A stretch of DNA of 43,285 nt from Bacteroidales bacterium UBA1680 (GTDB taxonomy: Bacteria > Bacteroidota > Bacteroidia > Bacteroidales > UBA932), in NCBI GenBank assembly GCA_002320605.1, contig DCKG01000006.1, forward strand, positions 1-43,285. Direction: 5' to 3'. Below, piece after piece: positions 1-9,198 of the stretch. Position numbers and translations under genes: made by a program. The notes below the pieces were generated by a model. The model was not told where the DNA came from. It did no database searches and worked only from the letters and a program-made list of their open reading frames with translations. Every line of letters starts with the position of its first letter. Within the stretch, counting starts at the first letter, position 1.

Positions 1-150
1 GATCTCTCTGTCGGTTCAACCAAAACCCTCCTGCATAACGCCGCAATGGTGGATCGATTTATTGCAATGTCCGGAAAATCCCCGAACATGCGATTTAATA
101 ACACTGATTTCAAAGAACTTTTATTCTACGGCGTCCGCGCCGGGGCGTAA
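1..150 (+). CDS. C-terminal fragment of an unidentified protein
   Basis: A reading frame is open from the first base to a TAA at 148-150 and gives 49 residues ending in LLFYGVRAGA. The gene begins upstream of the window. It points towards the glycan locus, whose last gene ends at 313 on the opposite strand, so the two are convergent. Codon choice looks like real coding sequence, but I recognise no motif and cannot name the family. The short length leaves a real chance that it is a fortuitous open frame. Confidence 0.45.
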   Translation, partial: DLSVGSTKTLLHNAAMVDRFIAMSGKSPNMRFNNTDFKELLFYGVRAGA

Positions 151-240
151 CTTTTATAAAATTAACGAACTATTGATTGATAATTAAATACAATAATAAA
201 TATAGACAAGGACAAAATCTCAAACCGAATCTGTGTACCC

Positions 241-256
241 GGCTGCTCTCGCAGCC
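241..256. other. Small perfect hairpin between convergent genes
   Basis: GGCTGC and GCAGCC form a 6-bp stem around a TCTC loop, between the partial gene ending at 150 and the lipoprotein gene ending at 313. No T-run follows on either strand, so it is not a canonical intrinsic terminator. It may still stabilise a 3' end. No other structure is obvious in 151-312. Confidence 0.3.
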
Positions 257-312
257 TACGATACGAAGGATTATCTGTCCATTGGAAACACCTCCTTTCA
301 AAAAACAAGTCA

Positions 313-2055
313 TCACCAATTCTTTTTGTACAACCCATACCCCATATTATATACAGGGTTGGTGAAAATACATCGATAGAAATAATCACCATTGGAAACT
401 TGCCATTCCCCGGTCCACGGATTCTGCCCCCATTTGCTTCCGTCATCCACCGAGAGCGCCAAATATTCAAACGCCCCGTTGTGCGGCTGCCCTTCATAGG
501 CGTTCTGCTCATTGGCAGTCAGATCGAACCCGAATACGATAATGTTATTCATTTTTCGACCGGCTGCCTTCCAATCGATGACTCGCTTTGGCGATCGGGT
601 GGTAATAATGGGAGCGAATTCAACTGATGGTTGGGAAGTGTATTTTGGAACATTCAAGCTACCGTAGCGTTCAGGGGCAAGACCGGCGATGGGTTTTCGT
701 GTAATCTCGCTGTACGGATGGTCCAAAGCCCATGGCTCGATGATTTGTACGATTTCCTTTTCGTTGTTATAGCCACTCCAAGCAAAATCAATGAATTTCC
801 CGACCTCGATGCCGCCGCTGGCATTCACATCATAGAAGTTCTCTGTCGGTTCGCCTTTGTCCACGAGTGTCAGGAGTTTGTCCGGCATCGCCTTGCGCAG
901 GGCCTTGATGAGCTTGGGATAGGAGGTGGTGTTCACGGCTGGCATGCCCTCCTTGCCGTACTTCGCCCCTTCGTCCCAGAGGTTCACCCCGTCCAAGTTG
1001 TAGTTTTCGACCACTTTCTTCACCTGGGCGGTGAAGTCGGCGATCTGGGCATCGCTGAGGTTGCAGAAGCCAAGGCCCTTGCCTCCGCCCTGGATACAGA
1101 GGCAGACTTTGCGACCGCGGTTCTGTAGTGGACGGATGTATTTGGCGGCATTCTCCAGCACATAGCGCAGATCCAATCCCAAAATCAGGATAGCACGCCC
1201 CCCAGCCGCCTCATATCCGACAACTGCTGGCTTCAAATTGACGATGTTGCCGATCGCTCTCTGGATTCTATTTCTAGGATTCTTTCTCTCCCGCTTATCA
1301 TATCCAAAGACATCTGCAATCAAAGGCTGATATGTCTCTGTGTTCACATAAAACACGGTCATAAAATTTTCGTCCAACACAACCCCATTGGGCCATGGCC
1401 GTGGATCTTCGTCTTTCAAGAGGATCGGATAGTCATTCACCTTGTACTGAAACAACTGCATTTGGGCCTTTCCGTCCGCATTCTTGACCTGTACTTCAAC
1501 AGGAAGGAGATAGAGTGAATCTCTTCCAAGTCCTTGGTTGGAGACCGAGAGTTTGCAAGCTCCGGATCGGGTTTTTCCAGCCGGAATCAACAACTCGGTC
1601 ATCTCCAGTTGAATATTATGCGCGGGGAAAAGAGCGGGTATGCGGAGTTTGCTCGGATGCGCCCCGAGCGTTTTGTTGATTTCTTTGATCGACGCATTGA
1701 TCCGGTCCACTTCCGCCAAAAATTCCGGGGTGAGTTCGGTGCCGACGGAGAGGGTGACCTTGGTATCGGTCGCGGCGGGTTTGGAGAGCTGGTAGAAGAG
1801 TTCGTCCGCCACGACGGTCTGGGGTTCCTCGCCTTCAACGGGTTCCGCCAGGACAATCTGCCCGCGGCCCGAGATGGATAATTCGCTGCGCATCGCGCTG
1901 CCGACGTGGCCGAGCGCGGCCTCGTCGGGAAGATTGCCGACAGGCTGGGTGATGAGGTTGTCCCCGCAGGACGTCACAACCAAGCCAAGAGCCATGAAGA
2001 GGGTCAGCGAAGCCCGGCTTCCGGCATGCATTATCTTATTTCTGATCTTATTCAT
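313..2055 (-). CDS. DUF1735/GH18-like surface lipoprotein, probably a non-catalytic glycan-binding protein
   Basis: A 580-residue lipoprotein. The signal peptide ends at a lipobox with Cys30 (VVTSC). An N-terminal domain (about 35-200) resembles the DUF1735 beta-sandwich found in front of GH18 endo-beta-N-acetylglucosaminidases of Bacteroidota. A GH18-like barrel follows (about 225-570). The GH18 signature DxxDxDxE reads DGVNLWDE at 355-362: the acid Glu362 is present, but the second Asp is Asn358 and the Asp needed for substrate-assisted catalysis is Trp360. I infer weak or no hydrolase activity and a role in holding N-glycan-type oligosaccharide at the cell surface for the neighbouring SusC/SusD pair. 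It is the last gene of the operon, 27 bases after the GH18-like gene at 2083. An active enzyme with an unusual site is not excluded. Confidence 0.8.
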   Translation of the reverse strand: MNKIRNKIMHAGSRASLTLFMALGLVVTSCGDNLITQPVGNLPDEAALGHVGSAMRSELSISGRGQIVLAEPVEGEEPQTVVADELFYQLSKPAATDTKVTLSVGTELTPEFLAEVDRINASIKEINKTLGAHPSKLRIPALFPAHNIQLEMTELLIPAGKTRSGACKLSVSNQGLGRDSLYLLPVEVQVKNADGKAQMQLFQYKVNDYPILLKDEDPRPWPNGVVLDENFMTVFYVNTETYQPLIADVFGYDKRERKNPRNRIQRAIGNIVNLKPAVVGYEAAGGRAILILGLDLRYVLENAAKYIRPLQNRGRKVCLCIQGGGKGLGFCNLSDAQIADFTAQVKKVVENYNLDGVNLWDEGAKYGKEGMPAVNTTSYPKLIKALRKAMPDKLLTLVDKGEPTENFYDVNASGGIEVGKFIDFAWSGYNNEKEIVQIIEPWALDHPYSEITRKPIAGLAPERYGSLNVPKYTSQPSVEFAPIITTRSPKRVIDWKAAGRKMNNIIVFGFDLTANEQNAYEGQPHNGAFEYLALSVDDGSKWGQNPWTGEWQVSNGDYFYRCIFTNPVYNMGYGLYKKNW

Positions 2056-2082
2056 TTTTTCTGTTTTTATCGTTTCTGAAGG

Positions 2083-3024
2083 TTACGGGTTCAGTTTCCG
2101 GATGAGGCCGCAGATGCGCCCGTAGCTTTTTTCGGGATCGTAGTAAGCTTTGCCGAGGTCAGAGACTGCCAGTCCCGCAAGGGGACCCAGCGAGGCGACC
2201 CGTTCGACTAGGTCTTCGAGTGCCTTCTGCTTCACATTTTCCTCATTCACAAGTTCCCCTTCCGGCGAACCGCAGAGGAGCAGCTTGCCGGGCGTGAGAC
2301 CATCGTGGGCAAGGGCGAGACCGACCTGGATTTTTAGGTCCGTGGCGTTGGCGGTCTTCTCGGTGTCAAGCACCAGGTAGTTGAGCTTGGCCAGGTCGGC
2401 ATCCTCCAGGAAGGCGGGATTGCCTTCGAAGACCAGGAGCTTGTCCTTTCCCGCACCGGCGACCGTGGAAAGTTTCTGGACGATCAGCTTCGCTGCTTCC
2501 CGGCGGGCGTTCACTTCCGCCTCCGTGCCATAGGACGGGATTCCGGTGAAGGAGAAGCCGTCCAGCTGCAGGGCAACGGCATCGGAGATGGACTGGTCCA
2601 GGTATGCGCCGAGTTTGGCCGCATCGGAGAGTTCAGCGGCCCGGGCCGCATAGTTCACGCAGTAGAGCACCCTGGTACCCTTCTCCCGCAGGGGCGGGAG
2701 GTCCTCCCGGTCGGCTGCGGACATCCGATCCGCATTTGCCAGCGATACGATGTCCAGGCTGTCGGGCAGCGAGCGCAGCAGCTGGCCTCCGTTGGTGGGT
2801 TTCTCCGTACCGTTCGCGAATTTGCCGTAGGCCAGGAAGTGGTCGCCTCGCTTGTAGGCCTGCAGGATCTCCATGTAGTGAGCCCAAATTTCGGGATTCT
2901 GCTCCTCTGGTCCTTGCACCTCAATGTCCACGGGCTTGATGTCCGTCCATTCCTGACAGGCCGTCGCCAGCGACAGGAGGGCGAGAACTGCGCATCCCCA
3001 AAGTATGTGTTTGATTGTTTTCAT
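2083..3024 (-). CDS. GH18-like lipoprotein lacking the catalytic motif (putative surface glycan-binding protein)
   Basis: A 313-residue lipoprotein with lipobox TAC at Cys23. The body resembles a minimal GH18 barrel: it has the strand that should carry DxxDxDxE, but that segment reads DGFSFTGI at 155-162, so three of four acidic residues, including the catalytic Glu (here Ile162), are gone. Proteins of this type are known beside SusD in Bacteroides loci for high-mannose N-glycans, where they bind rather than cut. The gene sits 20 bases after susD and 27 bases before the DUF1735/GH18-like gene, so it is co-transcribed with them. The non-catalytic role is an inference from the missing residues. 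Confidence 0.75.
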   Translation of the reverse strand: MKTIKHILWGCAVLALLSLATACQEWTDIKPVDIEVQGPEEQNPEIWAHYMEILQAYKRGDHFLAYGKFANGTEKPTNGGQLLRSLPDSLDIVSLANADRMSAADREDLPPLREKGTRVLYCVNYAARAAELSDAAKLGAYLDQSISDAVALQLDGFSFTGIPSYGTEAEVNARREAAKLIVQKLSTVAGAGKDKLLVFEGNPAFLEDADLAKLNYLVLDTEKTANATDLKIQVGLALAHDGLTPGKLLLCGSPEGELVNEENVKQKALEDLVERVASLGPLAGLAVSDLGKAYYDPEKSYGRICGLIRKLNP

Positions 3025-3044
3025 GTAGTTCTTTTTTTTACTGA

Positions 3045-4640
3045 TTACTGATTATTTTTCTTGTCCCACCACAGGCGCGTGGCGCCGTTGTCTGGGCCGC
3101 CGAGGGCCGCGACCGCCGCCGCCACGTTGGCGCCGTTCTCCGCATATTCTATCTGCGGGTACCAAAGCCTCCTGATGCCAGTGTTCGAATCGATCACGCC
3201 TCCGCTCTTGTTCTCCACCACCGGCAGCAGTTTCGGGTAGCCCGTCCTCCGCTGCTCGCTCCACGCCTCTACGCCCAGCGGGAAAATTGCAATCCACTTC
3301 TGCGTGATGATGCGCTCCAGGTTCCGCTCGAAGGTGTTCTCCCCCTCCTCCCATGCGATCGTGATGTCGCTGGCGGGCTGGGCGACGCTGTAGGTGCTCA
3401 GCGGGTCGGCGTAGGCCGAAGGCTTGTCGGTCGAATTGGCGCAATAGGCATCTGCGCCTGCAGCACCACGCTGCTCGAACGACAGCGCGATGCCCCGCTC
3501 ATACAGCTCCTTCGCCGTGCCGCCCATCTTCCAGCCACGCAGCGCACCCTCGGCACGCAGGAAGAACACTTCGGAGGCTGTCAGCCACACGAACGGGTCA
3601 GAATCCTTGATTATCGGCTTCGAGTAGGAGTTAACGACGTTCTCCTTGTTGACCACGTCGATCCCAATCCGGATTCCCGCGAAGTCGTCCTTCTCCGCAA
3701 TTTGCCAGTCCGGCGTGAAGTACTGCACCTTCACCTTGGTGAACATCTTCTCCATCCTAGGATCCTTGTAACCCTGCATGTAGGAGATGATGTCTGCGCC
3801 GACCCTGTGGTCACCCCAGTCGTTGTAGATCATCGCCGCACGGTTCTCCTCCACAGTAAGCAGCGCGTTGTCCGCATTGGACTCGATTACCCCGCCTGCG
3901 ACGGCCTCCTCGGCCTTCGCCTGGGCCTTGGCCGCATCTGCGTACACGATCCGCACCGCCATCCGCAGCTTCAGCGCGTTCACGAACTTCACCCATTTCG
4001 AGATGTCCCCGAAATAGACGTTGTCGAACTTCTTGAATGCGTCCGGGCTGATCCCGGCGTTCTTCGTCAGGACTGCCAGGGCCTCGTCCAGCTCCGCGAA
4101 CATCCGGTCGTAGACCTGCTCCTGCGAGTCGTAGGCCACCGTCAGCGACACCGAACCGTCCTCTGCCAGCACTTTGCTGTACGGGATCGGGCCGTACATG
4201 TCCGTCACCCGGTGCATGATCGCCACCTTCAGCACCTTCGCCAGGGCCAGCGCCACCGGGTCCTCCGTCTTGTCCAGCATGTCGCGGTACAGTGGGTAGG
4301 TGTCCGTGATCATGTCCCCGAACGGAGCCTTCTGCCAGGCTATCGGTGGGTTGTATGTCTCGAACTTGTCCGTCCATGGGACGGTGGCACCCATGTATCC
4401 GGCGAACGGCTGAGCGGCCAGACATTCGACGAACTGGTAGCGGTGTTCCTCGCTGGGAACCACTAAACCCTGGAGGCCCTTCAGGGTTGAGCCGATGTTG
4501 TAACGCTCCCGGCCGAGCTGCTCCCTGGTAATCTCGTATGGGTTGCGGTTGATCCTGTCGAAGTCCCCCGTGCACGATGTGAGCAGCAGGAGCAAAGCGC
4601 ATGGCAGCAGGAATCGATTGTATAGAATTTCAGTTTTCAT
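3045..4640 (-). CDS. SusD/RagB-family nutrient-binding lipoprotein
   Basis: A 531-residue protein with signal peptide and lipobox TSC (Cys23). The start of the mature protein (DFDRINRNPYEIT) and the all-helical body with tetratricopeptide-like segments are typical of SusD-family lipoproteins, which form the lid of the SusC channel on the cell surface. The motif DMYGPIPYSK and a C-terminal stretch with YPQIEYAENGAN match what is known of the family. It lies 12 bases after the SusC gene and begins the run of lipoprotein genes. The two following GH18-like proteins suggest a GlcNAc- or N-glycan-containing ligand, but SusD sequence alone does not show the substrate. Confidence 0.93.
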   Translation of the reverse strand: MKTEILYNRFLLPCALLLLLTSCTGDFDRINRNPYEITREQLGRERYNIGSTLKGLQGLVVPSEEHRYQFVECLAAQPFAGYMGATVPWTDKFETYNPPIAWQKAPFGDMITDTYPLYRDMLDKTEDPVALALAKVLKVAIMHRVTDMYGPIPYSKVLAEDGSVSLTVAYDSQEQVYDRMFAELDEALAVLTKNAGISPDAFKKFDNVYFGDISKWVKFVNALKLRMAVRIVYADAAKAQAKAEEAVAGGVIESNADNALLTVEENRAAMIYNDWGDHRVGADIISYMQGYKDPRMEKMFTKVKVQYFTPDWQIAEKDDFAGIRIGIDVVNKENVVNSYSKPIIKDSDPFVWLTASEVFFLRAEGALRGWKMGGTAKELYERGIALSFEQRGAAGADAYCANSTDKPSAYADPLSTYSVAQPASDITIAWEEGENTFERNLERIITQKWIAIFPLGVEAWSEQRRTGYPKLLPVVENKSGGVIDSNTGIRRLWYPQIEYAENGANVAAAVAALGGPDNGATRLWWDKKNNQ

Positions 4641-4652
4641 ATTCCTAAGACG

Positions 4653-7600
4653 TTAGAAGGTGATTTTTACGTTCACGCCGATGTTCCGGGTAGACGGAAG
4701 CATGAAATAATCGATGCCCTGGTAATAGTTGCCTGTGCTGGCCACCGCCTCCGGGTCGAAAGGGGCGTGGTTGTAGAGCATCAGCAGGTTGCGGCCGATG
4801 AGGGAGGCTTGGATTCCCATTGCGTTCCGGAACCATTTCCTCGGCAGCTGCCAACTGATGTAGGCCTCTTGCAGGCGTACATTGGTTGCACTGTAGGTAT
4901 AATACTGAGGCAGACCGCTTGAGGAGCCGATTGCGGCGTACCAGGTCTGTGGATCCACGTAAAAGGTGTCTTCCACGAGCACCGAACCGCGGTTGCGTGC
5001 TTCGGCTGAGGCTGCGGACACACCGTATTGGTCAAGGGCTGCCTGGGTCGCCGAATAGACGATGCCGCCGAGGCGGGCGGACAGTAGGGCCCCGATGGTG
5101 AATCCTTTGAACGATAAGTCGTTCCGCCAGGCGAGGTTGGCTTTCGGGAAGACGCTGCCGAGCTTGATGTCTGGCAGGTTGTCTACGGTCACCAAAGCAC
5201 CGGCAGGGTCGATCTCTATCTGGGCTTTGTCATCGCGTTTCAAACCGCTGTTGGTGTACAGATCTCCGAGCGTGCCGTTTTTCTTGAGAATGAACTTGGC
5301 CTTGCCCAGCCCCTTTATTTCGAGGCGGTTCTTCGTTATGAGTTCTCCGGTCTCGGGATGGACGTAGTTATCCACGAGGCGGCGGATCTTGTTTTTGTTG
5401 GTGCTGAGGGTGAAGCCGGAGTCCCAGCTGAAATTCCCCCAGGTATGGTCATAGCTCAGCGTCAGCTCCAGGCCCGTGTTCCGCACCGAACCGGTCTGCA
5501 CGTACATCGTCGAGTAGCCCGACGACACGGAGATCTGTGGGTCGAAGGTCTGGTTGAAGGTGTCGGCCCTGTACCAGGTCAGCGCGAGGCTGAACTCCTT
5601 CAAGAGCTTGAGGTCGAGCCCGGCTTCCCAGGATTCCGTCCGTTCCGGATAGAGATTTCCGATCGGGAAATGGGTCTTGGGCTTCCAGGTCTGGGTTGTC
5701 TCGTCGTAGGCGTAGGTCGGGGAGGTCAGGTGCCGCGTGTAGGGCATGCCGACGGAGCTGTAGGCCGTGCGGACCTTCAGCAGATCAAACTGCTCGGGCA
5801 TCCGGAACAATTGCGAAAGGACGGCGGAGAGGCCGACCGATGGGTAGAAGAATGACGACTGTGGGGAGTTCGCAAGCTGGGAAGCCCAGTCGTTGCGTCC
5901 CGTGACGGTCAGGTAGAGTATGCTCTTCCAGCCGATTTCCGCGCTGGCGAATACAGATTGCGTCTGCTCCTCCCAGCCAGTCTGTCTGGCTTTTTTCTTG
6001 GCGTTGTCCAGGTCGAAGACATTGAACACGTTCGGAATGCCGTTCTCGCGGATCGGCCCCCTGTAGCTGAGCTCGTCGAAGCGAGTGTCCGTAATGCTTG
6101 CACCGAGGTTGGCCACGATTGACCAGTCCCCGAAGCGTTTGTCCACGTTCGCAAGCAGGTCGGCGTAGGTCTGTGCTTCTTCCGATTTGGAAACTGTGTA
6201 GTGGCCTTGGGTACTGCCTTCCGTGAGGGTGCTGATGGTGCTGGCATAGAGCTTCTGCTCGAAGCGGCCTGCGGCATTATCCACGCGTATGCGGCCGGAC
6301 AAATCCAGCCAGTCGAGCACCTTCCAGGTAGCGGAGGCGGACAGCATGTATCGTTTCTTGCCTGCATCCCGGAGGTTCCGGTATGCGATCCAGTATGGGT
6401 TCTGCATGCGGAGGTCGCCCTCTCCCTGCGGCCAGTACTGCGTCTTGATGAGCCGCGCCGGATCCCAGCGTTCGAAAATTTTGGCGTTTTCGAAGTCGTC
6501 CCCACGCGGGAAGAGATATGCCGGAACCATAGGGTTCGAATACACGCCTTGGTTGGTCATGTTCCGGTCGTTCTGAACGATGTAGCTGGCACCTACGTCA
6601 AGTTTCACCTTGTCCCTGAAAAAAGATGTCGTGTTGCGGAAGGTGAAGTTGTAGCGGTTGTAGCGGTTGTTAGGGATGAAGCCCACAGAGTTGACGGCAG
6701 CGGTGGAGAAGAAGGTCTGGTTCCGTTCGGTGCCAGTAGAGAGGGTGAAGGAATTTGTGAATACGTTGCCTGTGCGGAAGAATTCTTCCGGAGTGTAGCC
6801 CTTGCGAGCGGCTTCGGGGAGCTTCGGACCCCAGCTAAGGATCGTGGATCCAGACGCATTGCCCCGGCTACCGGTGCCATATTCATTCTGAAAATTCGGT
6901 AGCACGAAAGGACGGATCCATTCGGTGTTGCTGGAGAAGGTGATCTGAGGCTTGCCGGTGAGGCCGCGTTTGGTCGTGATGACGATGGCTCCGTTGGCGG
7001 CTGTGCTGCCGTAGAGTGCGGCTGCGGCGGCTCCTGTCAGGACGGACACGCTCTCGATGTCGTCCGGGTTCAGGTCGGCTATGGCTTCCGTGAATCCCCG
7101 GGAGCCGAATTCCGTGTCACCTCCTCCGCCGAAGTTGTGCATCGGGATGCCGTCGATGACGTAGAGGGCGTTGCTGGACTGCTGGATGGATTTCGAGCCG
7201 CGCATGATCACTTTGGAGGCACCGCCCACGCCGGCGGAGCTTTGGTTGATTGTGACGCCGGCCACCTTGCCGCCCAGGGCGTTGATGAAGTTTGCGTCCT
7301 TGATCCGGACTAGATTGTCCGCCTTGACCTGCTGCACGTTGTAGCTTAGCGCTTTCTCCGCTCGGCGTATGCCGAGGGCGGTGACGACCGTCCCTTCCAA
7401 GGCAATGGAGCCTTCGACCAGGACAATTTGCAATGAAGCATGGTTTCCAACTGCGATTTGCTGGGATTCATATCCAAGACAATTGATTTCCAGCATGCTC
7501 CGGGCATCGGCTATTTTCATGGAAAACCGTCCGTCCTGATCGGTCTGGGTGCCGTTTTCCGTCCCCTGCTCCAGGATTACGGCTCCCGGGACAGGCTGTC

Positions 7601-7979
7601 CGGCTCGATCCAGGATTGTACCCGAGACCTTGCGGACATCCGCTTCCGGCCGGTTGGACAGGTAAATATGGAAGCCCTCGATGGAGTAATGGATGTTGAG
7701 GGGTGCAAACAGGGTCTCGCAAACATTTTCCACCGTTTCATTCCGGACGGAAATGCTGACTGTCCTAGAGAGATCGACGCCTTGGTTTGCAAAGAGATAA
7801 CGTGTCTGTTGCTTGATGCTCTCCAGCGCTTGCGCGAGCGGGGCATCTTCCAGATGCATCGTGATCCGCATACGTTGTTCCTGAGGCCAGGCCTTGGCAT
7901 CCGGGGCGGAAGCGGACAATGCGAGCAAAATACAAAGAAGACTGCAGAGTGCCTGCAGAATACTCGGGATTTTATTCAT
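4653..7979 (-). CDS. SusC/RagA-family TonB-linked outer-membrane receptor with STN domain
   Basis: An 1108-residue outer-membrane glycan importer. Order of domains: signal peptide (1-30); STN (secretin/TonB N-terminal) signalling domain (about 37-107); carboxypeptidase-regulatory-like beta-sandwich (about 115-195); plug (about 205-335, with VIDGIPM and ITTKRG as landmarks); 22-strand barrel to the C-terminal Phe. The STN domain is the part that contacts a FecR-type anti-sigma factor, which fits the fecR gene just upstream and the divergent fecI gene. Length is normal for the family. With the SusD protein it should import an oligosaccharide across the outer membrane using TonB energy. A strong hairpin lies in the 101-base gap between fecR and this gene. 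Confidence 0.95.
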   Translation of the reverse strand: MNKIPSILQALCSLLCILLALSASAPDAKAWPQEQRMRITMHLEDAPLAQALESIKQQTRYLFANQGVDLSRTVSISVRNETVENVCETLFAPLNIHYSIEGFHIYLSNRPEADVRKVSGTILDRAGQPVPGAVILEQGTENGTQTDQDGRFSMKIADARSMLEINCLGYESQQIAVGNHASLQIVLVEGSIALEGTVVTALGIRRAEKALSYNVQQVKADNLVRIKDANFINALGGKVAGVTINQSSAGVGGASKVIMRGSKSIQQSSNALYVIDGIPMHNFGGGGDTEFGSRGFTEAIADLNPDDIESVSVLTGAAAAALYGSTAANGAIVITTKRGLTGKPQITFSSNTEWIRPFVLPNFQNEYGTGSRGNASGSTILSWGPKLPEAARKGYTPEEFFRTGNVFTNSFTLSTGTERNQTFFSTAAVNSVGFIPNNRYNRYNFTFRNTTSFFRDKVKLDVGASYIVQNDRNMTNQGVYSNPMVPAYLFPRGDDFENAKIFERWDPARLIKTQYWPQGEGDLRMQNPYWIAYRNLRDAGKKRYMLSASATWKVLDWLDLSGRIRVDNAAGRFEQKLYASTISTLTEGSTQGHYTVSKSEEAQTYADLLANVDKRFGDWSIVANLGASITDTRFDELSYRGPIRENGIPNVFNVFDLDNAKKKARQTGWEEQTQSVFASAEIGWKSILYLTVTGRNDWASQLANSPQSSFFYPSVGLSAVLSQLFRMPEQFDLLKVRTAYSSVGMPYTRHLTSPTYAYDETTQTWKPKTHFPIGNLYPERTESWEAGLDLKLLKEFSLALTWYRADTFNQTFDPQISVSSGYSTMYVQTGSVRNTGLELTLSYDHTWGNFSWDSGFTLSTNKNKIRRLVDNYVHPETGELITKNRLEIKGLGKAKFILKKNGTLGDLYTNSGLKRDDKAQIEIDPAGALVTVDNLPDIKLGSVFPKANLAWRNDLSFKGFTIGALLSARLGGIVYSATQAALDQYGVSAASAEARNRGSVLVEDTFYVDPQTWYAAIGSSSGLPQYYTYSATNVRLQEAYISWQLPRKWFRNAMGIQASLIGRNLLMLYNHAPFDPEAVASTGNYYQGIDYFMLPSTRNIGVNVKITF

Positions 7980-8041
7980 ACATTTGTATAATGGTTAGTA
8001 ATAAGTTTCAATGATGTTCCAGTCATGTGCTTGTTGCTATG

Positions 8042-8070
8042 GCCTGCGGATATTCACGGTATCCGCAGGC
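8042..8070. terminator. Perfect 11-bp hairpin with T6 on the plus strand, between fecR and susC
   Basis: GCCTGCGGATA (8042-8052) and its exact reverse complement (8060-8070) enclose a 7-base loop and are followed by six T on the plus strand (8071-8076). On the plus strand this is a textbook intrinsic terminator, which would stop transcription running into fecR from the susC side. On the minus strand, the direction of fecR and susC, the hairpin follows an A-run and lacks a T-tail, so it could instead be an RNA-processing or stability element splitting the fecR and susC transcripts. Confidence 0.6.
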
Positions 8071-8080
8071 TTTTTTATTA

Positions 8081-9043
8081 TTAGTGGATATAGAGGGTGT
8101 CGCCGTCCCGCTCGTAGCGGAAGTCGGCCAGATGCTGCAGAACGCGGAGTGCGTAGTCGACCCCATCGTTGATGCGGATTTCGCCGCTTGTGCAGTGTAG
8201 CACGGGAACGTTGGTGCGTTCGATGACGATGCGTATGCCAAAGGCATTCTCGAATTCCCGTATCAATTCTTCGAAGCTCCGTCCGCCAATGTCTAGGATG
8301 CCTTGGGTCCAAAGAATATGCTTACGGACATCCTGCGCCTCTTTCTGCAGGTGTCCGCCGACGAGGTTCACGGTCTCATCAGGCTTCATCATTAGTTCTT
8401 CCGTGCCGTTGCCAACCTTGACGGAGCCTTTGACAAGGGCGACGGAAAAAATGCCGGCGGCCGGGTCGGCATCCACGTTGAATTCTGTTCCCAGCACTTC
8501 GACATCAGAGGCGAAGGTATTTACTATGAATGGTTTGTCTGGGTCGTGCGTCACGGAGAAGTAGGCTTCTCCAGTCAGACTGACGGTTCGGTTCTTCCGG
8601 GAGAAAGCCATTGGATAGCGCAGGCTTGCGCCAGAATTCAGTTTTACGCTGGTGCTGTCTGGCAGAATGAAATCCATCTGTTGTCCGGCCGGAACCCGGA
8701 CTTCCGCCATCGTGTTAGAGAGCTGGCTCTGAACAATGCTGCCTATGATGTGTGCTGCTCCAAACGCGATTGCGAAGGCGGCGGCGACACTTGCGGCGGC
8801 TATGGCGGCGATGCGCAGGATCGGCTTGCGGCGATTCCGGGCGGCCTGCCGGAAGCGGTCGGTCTCCGGCAGGATGTCGTGCAGGACGAGTGCCTGGTAC
8901 ACGTCGAACGTCCTGCGGAAGCGTTTCCGGTTCGCAGAATCCTCTTTCAGCCAATCGTTCAGCTGCATTTCCTCTTCCGGAGAAGTATCGCTCCGGAAGT
9001 ACTTGAACAGCATCTCATCAGAGATTCTTTCATGGTTTTCCAT
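8081..9043 (-). CDS. FecR-family anti-sigma factor
   Basis: Inner-membrane anti-sigma protein of about 320 residues. The N-terminal cytoplasmic part (RISDEMLFKYFRSDTS...) binds the sigma factor, one membrane helix follows (IAAIAAASVAAAFAIAFGAA), then the FecR periplasmic domain (VRVPAGQQMDFILPDSTSVKLNSGA region) and a C-terminal STN-like DUF4974 segment (GRSFEELIREFENAFG). I chose Met at 9043; the frame is open to 9136, but the extra 31 residues are basic and unlike the family. It is divergent from fecI and 101 bases upstream of the STN-containing SusC gene. Together they should form a trans-envelope signalling chain. Confidence 0.9.
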   Translation of the reverse strand: MENHERISDEMLFKYFRSDTSPEEEMQLNDWLKEDSANRKRFRRTFDVYQALVLHDILPETDRFRQAARNRRKPILRIAAIAAASVAAAFAIAFGAAHIIGSIVQSQLSNTMAEVRVPAGQQMDFILPDSTSVKLNSGASLRYPMAFSRKNRTVSLTGEAYFSVTHDPDKPFIVNTFASDVEVLGTEFNVDADPAAGIFSVALVKGSVKVGNGTEELMMKPDETVNLVGGHLQKEAQDVRKHILWTQGILDIGGRSFEELIREFENAFGIRIVIERTNVPVLHCTSGEIRINDGVDYALRVLQHLADFRYERDGDTLYIH

Positions 9044-9198
9044 CTGGGTCATGGTCGATGTGGTTTGTGGCAGCGCACGGCATTTGTTCCTGTGTGCTTT
9101 ACTTATTAAGCGTGTGGGCGAGGAAGTCTGACGCATAAATTTCGTATAATTTGTAATCCTGCCAGAAACGTCGTATTTTTAATTGCTCGAAAATAGAC

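Noticed and set aside
3702..4466. 254-codon plus-strand frame within the SusD gene
   Set aside because: His/Arg/Val-rich composition is typical of the antisense strand of a GC-rich gene; SusD on the minus strand is unambiguous.
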